Source: Scatosoma sp045632625 (GTDB lineage Bacteria > Bacillota > Clostridia > Christensenellales > Borkfalkiaceae). Taken from it: a stretch of DNA of 11,658 nt. The translations under genes were made by a program, and so were the position numbers. The stretch spans positions 1 to 11,658 of the forward strand of contig JAZQWZ010000104.1 in assembly GCA_045632625.1 (NCBI GenBank). Reading direction: 5' to 3'. The notes beneath the pieces are model-generated. The model had not been told where the DNA came from. It did no database searches and was given only the letters and a program-made list of their open reading frames with translations. Of the stretch, positions 7,312 through 11,658 are shown piece by piece; position 1 is the stretch's first letter, and each line of letters opens with the position of its first letter.

Positions 7312-8133
7312 ATGAAATACACATTACAAGCAATACGATATTCATTAAAGAATTTACTCTATTTGTTTCCGCTTGCACTTTTACCGGCTTTGTTTTTATC
7401 TGGGTCGGTAGATCAGCCTGCGTTGGAAACGGTTGTGCATGCTTTTTTTGAAGGTACAATTCATTCTTGGACATTCCCTGATATTTTTTGCGCGATTTCC
7501 GTTTTAAATTTCGGCTCTTTTAAATCAGTGGGCTTCGGAGTTTTAGGGCTTGTCGCATTAATGGCTTGCGTATCCATGCTTATGGCATTTTTGGAAAAAC
7601 ATATGCGTTATGGAAAGCGCTCTTTTAACGGGCTTTTTTCAAAAATCAACGATAACTTATTGCCTACGCTTGGCTTTGGCTTGTTGATAGTTGTTATCTA
7701 TGAAGTTTGGGCGTTAATCACGGCGTCGCTTTTATACTTGTGCTCGCGTTTTTCGTTTGTTATTTTGGCGTATATTGCCGTTGGAATATTATTTGTTGCT
7801 ATGCATTTTGCTTTGCTGTATACAATCAGTATGCTGTATTTATGGTTGCCTTGTATGCAAATCACGGGGTTTAGAGCAGTGGAAGCTTTGCAGTATTCCA
7901 ACCAACTTTCTTCGCCCTTAAAATGGCATATTATTTTGTCGCAAATATTCAGTGTATTCACTGTAGAAGCGTTGTTGATTATTACGGTGCATTTTAGCAA
8001 CAGCCTGTTGGCGTTTACCGTTATTTCCACTTTGTTGTTTGCGTTTTTGCTGATTGTTTTTTGTGTTCGTATGGAAATTGTATATTTTGCATCCGACAAT
8101 ATTGAGCGTAGAGATATACGGAAATATTATTGA
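7312..8133 (+). CDS. Six-helix membrane protein of unknown function
   Basis: I do not recognise a named family. The 273-aa product starts with a short basic amphipathic stretch (MKYTLQAIRYSLKNLLY) and has about six hydrophobic segments, near residues 14-31, 72-94, 117-140, 146-177, 205-226 and 230-252, ending in a charged tail (IERRDIRKYY). No signal peptide, catalytic motif or transporter signature is visible. A loop after the fourth segment, with W178-x-P180-x-M182 and A189-V190-x-x-L193-Q194, has a counterpart in the next protein, suggesting the two are paralogues that may work as a pair. The ATG at 7312 follows GAGGA (7299-7303) by 8 nt. The next gene starts 35 nt after this stop and is presumably co-transcribed. 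Confidence 0.82.
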   Translation: MKYTLQAIRYSLKNLLYLFPLALLPALFLSGSVDQPALETVVHAFFEGTIHSWTFPDIFCAISVLNFGSFKSVGFGVLGLVALMACVSMLMAFLEKHMRYGKRSFNGLFSKINDNLLPTLGFGLLIVVIYEVWALITASLLYLCSRFSFVILAYIAVGILFVAMHFALLYTISMLYLWLPCMQITGFRAVEALQYSNQLSSPLKWHIILSQIFSVFTVEALLIITVHFSNSLLAFTVISTLLFAFLLIVFCVRMEIVYFASDNIERRDIRKYY

Positions 8134-8168
8134 TTGCTTTTCAGGAATAAAAGGAAAAGGAGAAGAAT

Positions 8169-9152
8169 ATGCTTTTTGGAAATGGTTTGCGTTTATTGAT
8201 GGAAAATTTCAAAAACGTTTATAAAATTCTTTTATATAAAACGGCGGTGGCATTGATTGCTATTGCCTTATCGGCGGCTATCGTTTTGCCTGAATTCAAC
8301 GACATTTGGAACAGTACGATTACGCAGGAAATTATTGTAAAGCTTCGTGAGATGTTCGCATTGTTCTTTTCGGGCAGTGCGGAATGGGTTGTTGCAAAGG
8401 ACGCGGTTTTTAGCGCGAACGGCTTACTTCGCCAGCTTGGGGATTTAATTGTTTCACGCGCTCTTGAAATTACGCTTGTTAGTATCGGTTGTGTTTTAAT
8501 ATTCCTTATAAAACGTTTTGCCGATGCGCTTTGCTATTTTGCTGTAGGCGGTGTAATCAATGATAAAATGGGCAAATTTGCCGAAACGCGTCTTTCTATG
8601 AGTTATCTGGAAAATTTTAGAAAAGCGTGTGTTTATGCGCTTGTATACGTACCAGTAGCATTCGTGTTTGACGGGACGGCAATCGTGCTCGCGTTCTTGC
8701 TCATTCAAAATGTGAATTTACTCTTCGCTTTGTTCTTATCCGTATCGGTTATCGTGCTTTTGCAATGCGCAAAATTTATTTGTACGTGGCACTGGATCCC
8801 CGCAATGGTAACGGATAATTTGCGTTTGCGCGATGCAGTGAAAGGCTTGCAAGGCGCACCCAAAAAGCAAACGGGCAGATTATTCTCGTGCTACTTAACA
8901 AGCATTTATTTTGTAATTATTTTCAATGCGGCTGCGGCGCTTTTCACCTTTGGCAGTGCGCTTTTAATTACTATTCCTACGTCGTATTTGTTCTTTGTTT
9001 GTTTGCATTTTGTGCAATATTATACGTTGACAGGCAAAAAATATTTCATTCGTTTAAATAAAATTGCCCAAAACGATGATTTTGGCGACCCAGCCAACCT
9101 TCTTGATCCTGCATTGACAACGCAAACTGCACAAGAAAATAAAAAAATATAA
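8169..9152 (+). CDS. Six-helix membrane protein of unknown function, likely paralogue of its neighbour
   Basis: The 327-aa product is again unrecognised. It opens with an amphipathic basic stretch (LRLLMENFKNVYKILLYK), then a first helix at about 20-40, a roughly 57-residue soluble stretch (about 41-97), and helices near 98-126, 152-180, 182-206, 240-260 and 261-283. A soluble tail (290-327) is rich in Asp, Asn, Gln and Thr. The loop W209-x-P211-x-M213 with A223-V224-x-x-L227-Q228 resembles the preceding protein, and the overall layout is alike, so I infer an old duplication. AAGGAG (8157-8162) lies 6 nt before the ATG, a strong site. The phosphoglucomutase gene follows after 44 nt, hinting at a link to envelope sugars; that is a weak inference from position only. 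Confidence 0.82.
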   Translation: MLFGNGLRLLMENFKNVYKILLYKTAVALIAIALSAAIVLPEFNDIWNSTITQEIIVKLREMFALFFSGSAEWVVAKDAVFSANGLLRQLGDLIVSRALEITLVSIGCVLIFLIKRFADALCYFAVGGVINDKMGKFAETRLSMSYLENFRKACVYALVYVPVAFVFDGTAIVLAFLLIQNVNLLFALFLSVSVIVLLQCAKFICTWHWIPAMVTDNLRLRDAVKGLQGAPKKQTGRLFSCYLTSIYFVIIFNAAAALFTFGSALLITIPTSYLFFVCLHFVQYYTLTGKKYFIRLNKIAQNDDFGDPANLLDPALTTQTAQENKKI

Positions 9153-9196
9153 TAAACATCAACGCAATATAAATATCGGTGTTGAAAGGAGATATT

Positions 9197-10915
9197 TTGG
9201 ATTATCAAAAGCAATATTTATCGTGGTTAAACAACGCTGCACTCAACCAAGAGGGCAAAGCGGAGCTTGAAGCAATTCAAGGCGATGCAAAGGAACAAGA
9301 ATATCGTTTTGGTGCGGAGCTTGCATTTGGTACGGCGGGTATGCGCGGTATCATCGGTTACGGCACAAATATGATGAACGTGTATACGGTCATGCGTGCA
9401 ACGCAAGGGCTTGCCGAATGGATTAAATCGCTTGGCGAAACGGCAATGGCGCGTGGCGTAGTAATTTCCTATGATACGCGTAGAAAATCGCAGGAATTTG
9501 CATGCGCGGCGGCTGGCGTACTTGCGCAAAATGGCATCAAAGCATATCTTTTCGACGACGTGCATCCCGTACCTATGCTTTCCTATGCGGTGCGCTACTT
9601 GAAAACGATTGCCGGTATTATGATTACGGCAAGCCATAATCCCAAACAATATAACGGCTATAAGGTATATGGGGAAGACGGCGCGCAAATGTCGCCTGAA
9701 GATACGGATAAAGTGGTAGCGTATATTCAAGCAATCAGCGATTATTTTTCCGTGCAGGCGGTTGAATGCAGTCCTTTGATTGTTCCCGTATCCAAACAGC
9801 TTGATGAAGATTATATTGAGGAGCTTTCGCGCTTGACGCTTTCTAAAGAAGCAGTTGCAAAATGCGGCGCAAAATTAAAGCTGGTTTATACGCCCGTCCA
9901 CGGCAGTGGTTACGTACCTGTTACCACCATTTTAAAAAAATTAGGTATTCATGTTACGGTTGTAGAAGAACAAACGACGAAGGATACCGAGTTTTCTACG
10001 GTGAAATTGCCAAATCCCGAATTTAAGGAAACGCTTTCGATGGGGATTGCGCTCGCAAATAAAATCGACGCAGACGTAGTGTTTGGAACCGACCCTGACG
10101 CAGACCGTTTGGGCGTTGCTCTCAAAAATGAAGAGGGTGATTTTGTGGCGCTTTCGGGTAACCAAGTAGGCATTTTGCTTTTGGATTATATTCTTACTCG
10201 TTTGGACGAAGACGGTGTTATGCCTGCAAATGCGGCGGTTGTAAAATCGTTTGTAACCACAGGTATGGCAAAAGCGCTTTGCGATGAATACGGTGTAGCG
10301 CTTTATGAAACGCCCGTTGGTTTTAAATTTATCGGCGAAAAAATTAAACAATGGGAACGCGATGGAAAACATACTTACATTTTCGGTTTTGAAGAATCGT
10401 GCGGTTATCTCCGCGGTACGCATGCGCGTGATAAGGATGCGGTGGTTGCGTCTATGCTTTGCGCGGAAATGGTTTGTTATTACGCCTATATCGGTAAAAC
10501 GGTATTTAAGCGTTTGCAAGAAATTTACGATAAATACGGATTTGTATTAGATAAAAACGTTTCCATTGAATATTCAGGCTTGAATGCAATGAAAGAAATG
10601 AACGCGGTTGTAGACGGCTTAAAAACGGCAAAAGTGCAAGAATTTGCTGGGGTGAAAGTACTCGCCGTACGCGATTACAGTGCCGCAAAACGTTTGGATA
10701 TGCAATCGGGGGAAACCCAAGCTATGGATACGCCTACTTGTAATTGCGTATATTATGAACTTGACGGCGGCTCGTTTGTTTGCGTGCGTCCTTCGGGAAC
10801 GGAACCCAAACTGAAAATTTATTATTCACTCAAAGTAGTTAATGAAAGTGCTGCAAATGAAAAGCTTGCACAAATACAAACGGCTGTCAATATTTTGTTG
10901 GACAGTGTAAAATAA
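9197..10915 (+). CDS. pgcA: Alpha-phosphoglucomutase / phosphohexomutase
   Basis: This 572-aa enzyme of the alpha-D-phosphohexomutase family interconverts glucose 1-phosphate and glucose 6-phosphate, feeding UDP-glucose, glycolipids, wall polymers or glycogen; mannose phosphates are a possible alternative. All four family sites are visible: the phosphoserine loop TASHNP with S146, the metal loop D299-P-D301-A-D303-R304, the sugar-binding GFEES (397-401) and the phosphate-binding RPSGTEPK (531-538). FGTAGMRG near residue 46 is typical of this PgcA-like group. A GTG at 9179 and a TTG at 9182 also lie in frame, but AAGGAG at 9186-9191 is placed 5 nt before the TTG at 9197, and MDYQKQYLSWL fits the usual N-terminus. 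I therefore start at TTG 9197. It is the last gene of its unit and is followed by a terminator. Confidence 0.93.
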   Translation: MDYQKQYLSWLNNAALNQEGKAELEAIQGDAKEQEYRFGAELAFGTAGMRGIIGYGTNMMNVYTVMRATQGLAEWIKSLGETAMARGVVISYDTRRKSQEFACAAAGVLAQNGIKAYLFDDVHPVPMLSYAVRYLKTIAGIMITASHNPKQYNGYKVYGEDGAQMSPEDTDKVVAYIQAISDYFSVQAVECSPLIVPVSKQLDEDYIEELSRLTLSKEAVAKCGAKLKLVYTPVHGSGYVPVTTILKKLGIHVTVVEEQTTKDTEFSTVKLPNPEFKETLSMGIALANKIDADVVFGTDPDADRLGVALKNEEGDFVALSGNQVGILLLDYILTRLDEDGVMPANAAVVKSFVTTGMAKALCDEYGVALYETPVGFKFIGEKIKQWERDGKHTYIFGFEESCGYLRGTHARDKDAVVASMLCAEMVCYYAYIGKTVFKRLQEIYDKYGFVLDKNVSIEYSGLNAMKEMNAVVDGLKTAKVQEFAGVKVLAVRDYSAAKRLDMQSGETQAMDTPTCNCVYYELDGGSFVCVRPSGTEPKLKIYYSLKVVNESAANEKLAQIQTAVNILLDSVK

Positions 10916-10949
10916 AACATTTGTAGCAAAAATATCTTATATAAAATAT

Positions 10950-10987
10950 AATAACGCATCGGGAAAAAACCGGTGCGATTATTTTTT
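10950..10987 (+). terminator. Intrinsic terminator after phosphoglucomutase gene
   Basis: CGCATCGG (10955-10962) pairs with CCGGTGCG (10970-10977) through one G-U pair around a GAAAAAA loop. The stem extends across a bulged A by AATAA/TTATT pairing, and six T (10982-10987) follow. It ends the unit starting at 7312. Confidence 0.88.
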
Positions 10988-11047
10988 ATGGGAAAATACT
11001 TGGAATAAACTGCGAAAGAATGGCAAAAAGAACTGAAAGAATTTCCA

Positions 11048-11076
11048 TTGTAAAACGTTGGGAAATATTGTATAAT
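11048..11076 (+). promoter_or_regulatory. Promoter of the small ROK-like gene
   Basis: TTGTAA (11048-11053) and a perfect TATAAT (11071-11076) are separated by 17 nt. The expected start is near 11083, inside the inverted repeat described separately, with a leader of about 23 nt before the ATG at 11106. Confidence 0.7.
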
Positions 11077-11091
11077 TATCATTGATAATTA
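11073..11091 (+). repeat. Perfect 19-bp inverted repeat, operator-like
   Basis: TAATTATCA (11073-11081), a central T and TGATAATTA (11083-11091) form a perfect 9-1-9 palindrome. It overlaps the 3' part of the -10 box and the predicted transcription start and ends 1 nt before the ribosome binding site, the classic place for a repressor to bind. The GATAAT elements recall Fur-type boxes, but here they face outward, opposite to the usual arrangement, so I do not assign a regulator. Confidence 0.6.
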
Positions 11092-11105
11092 AAAGGAGTA
11101 TGATT

Positions 11106-11542
11106 ATGAGAAAACCTGTATTAGATAAAAACTTTTATCCTATGTATCAAGCACTCAACGATTATGATGCGTTGGTTGCAAAAAATGGCATTCGGTAAGC
11201 GTAACGCTCGTTGTGGAACGCAGCGGCGGTTATAACTACGTTTACAGCTATAAAGCTTTGCCGGCAGGTGTAAACGACGCGCTTAATTTCCGCGTGGCTG
11301 AACGTATTGCAAAAACGATTTTGTGGGTAGTGGGCGGTTTTAAAATCTCCGTATCCGGTAGCAAGGGAATTTACGAATATTTGAAAAATGCATACACTAA
11401 AACTGGACTTCGCGCCTTTGATGAAGATTTTATGAGTGGTGTATACGAAAGACCTTTCCAGGTTGAATGGCTTGAAAAAGATCAAATTCCTCAGCAAAAG
11501 AACGCTTCCGTTCGTGTTGGCGAAATTATTTACAAGGCGTAA
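11106..11542 (+). pseudogene. Frameshifted remnant resembling the N-terminal domain of clostridial ROK-family proteins
   Basis: From the ATG at 11106 (AAGGAG at 11093-11098, 7 nt away, preferred over the in-frame ATG at 11100) the frame encodes MRKPVLDKNFYPMYQALNDY and ends at TAA 11196-11198 after 30 residues. The -1 frame is open from 11168 to the stop at 11540-11542 and continues with VSVTLVVERSGG, ILWVVGGFKI, RAFDEDFMSGVYERPFQVEW. Joined at the six-A run 11180-11185, they give about 145 aa. From memory this matches the domain preceding the kinase part in some clostridial ROK proteins, but the kinase domain is absent and a terminator follows. A gene caller may report only the downstream part, from GTG 11213, which lacks a ribosome binding site. 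One lost A, a sequence error or -1 recoding could all explain it. Confidence 0.6.
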
Positions 11543-11558
11543 AATAAAAAATACAATG

Positions 11559-11588
11559 AGGGCTTGGCTGTTGTCAGGTCCTTTTTTT
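11559..11588 (+). terminator. Intrinsic terminator after the ROK-like gene
   Basis: AGGGCTTGGC (11559-11568) pairs with GTCAGGTCCT (11573-11582) around a TGTT loop, with three G-U pairs. Seven T (11582-11588) follow. It lies 16 nt past the stop at 11542 and isolates this small gene as its own transcription unit. Confidence 0.78.
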
Positions 11589-11646
11589 GTACTATTCAAA
11601 CGCAAAAAAACATATTTATACAAAGGGAAAGTGCAACTTTTTTTAT

Positions 11647-11657
11647 AAAAAGGAAAG
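11647..11657 (+). promoter_or_regulatory. Possible ribosome binding site of a gene beyond the window
   Basis: AAAAAGGAAAG at the extreme right edge resembles a ribosome binding site, and a rightward gene may begin just outside the window. The 11589-11658 stretch otherwise shows only AT-rich sequence with no clear promoter. Confidence 0.3.
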
Positions 11658-11658
11658 T

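Noticed and set aside
9114..9153. TTGACA (9114-9119) and TATAAT (9148-9153) just before the phosphoglucomutase gene
   Set aside because: The spacer is 28 nt, far outside the working range, and no good -35 box sits 16-18 nt from the TATAAT. I treat the gene as part of the upstream unit.
10988..11008. Six-codon ORF (ATG at 10988) after the phosphoglucomutase terminator
   Set aside because: It directly follows the T-tract, has no ribosome binding site or promoter, and is too short to support.
11213..11542. Independent gene starting at GTG 11213
   Set aside because: There is no ribosome binding site, and the protein similarity extends upstream of the GTG (VSVTLVV), so it is better read as the continuation of the frame opened at 11106.

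Overview
The window looks like a chromosomal segment of an anaerobic, AT-leaning Gram-positive bacterium of the Clostridia type. The evidence is the Re-type (anaerobic) citrate synthase, strong AGGAG ribosome binding sites, TTGACA/TATAAT-like promoters, U-tract terminators and a TTG start. Genus or species cannot be read from it. I see no mobile element, CRISPR array, tRNA or rRNA, and no gene-free stretch longer than 300 bases.

Layout. At 1-843 (minus) lies a LysR-type regulator that runs off the left edge. Divergent from it, with its own promoter, is a two-gene unit (1043-2531) of a YggS-type PLP-homeostasis protein and a short-chain dehydrogenase. A consensus promoter at 2584-2612 then drives three tightly packed genes ending at an intrinsic terminator (7210-7251): Re-citrate synthase, Aquifex-type aconitase and isocitrate dehydrogenase. 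Together they are the complete oxidative branch of the TCA cycle, from oxaloacetate plus acetyl-CoA to 2-oxoglutarate. In an anaerobe this branch most likely supplies carbon for glutamate. A further promoter (7262-7290) starts a second unit of two related six-helix membrane proteins of unknown function and an alpha-phosphoglucomutase, ending at a terminator at 10950-10987.

The right end (11048-11588) carries a small, self-contained transcription unit. It has a promoter, a perfect 19-bp inverted repeat overlapping the -10 box, a good ribosome binding site and a terminator. Its reading frame is broken by a -1 shift at a run of six A. The restored protein (about 145 aa) resembles only the N-terminal domain found in front of some clostridial ROK-family proteins, and no kinase domain follows. 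It may be a decaying remnant, a homopolymer sequence error or, less likely, a frameshifting gene.

Most of the window is ordinary core metabolism. The points most worth checking are the broken ROK-like gene with its operator-like repeat, the unusual cofactor-site residues of the isocitrate dehydrogenase, and the uncharacterised membrane-protein pair. I found no convincing new multi-gene system.
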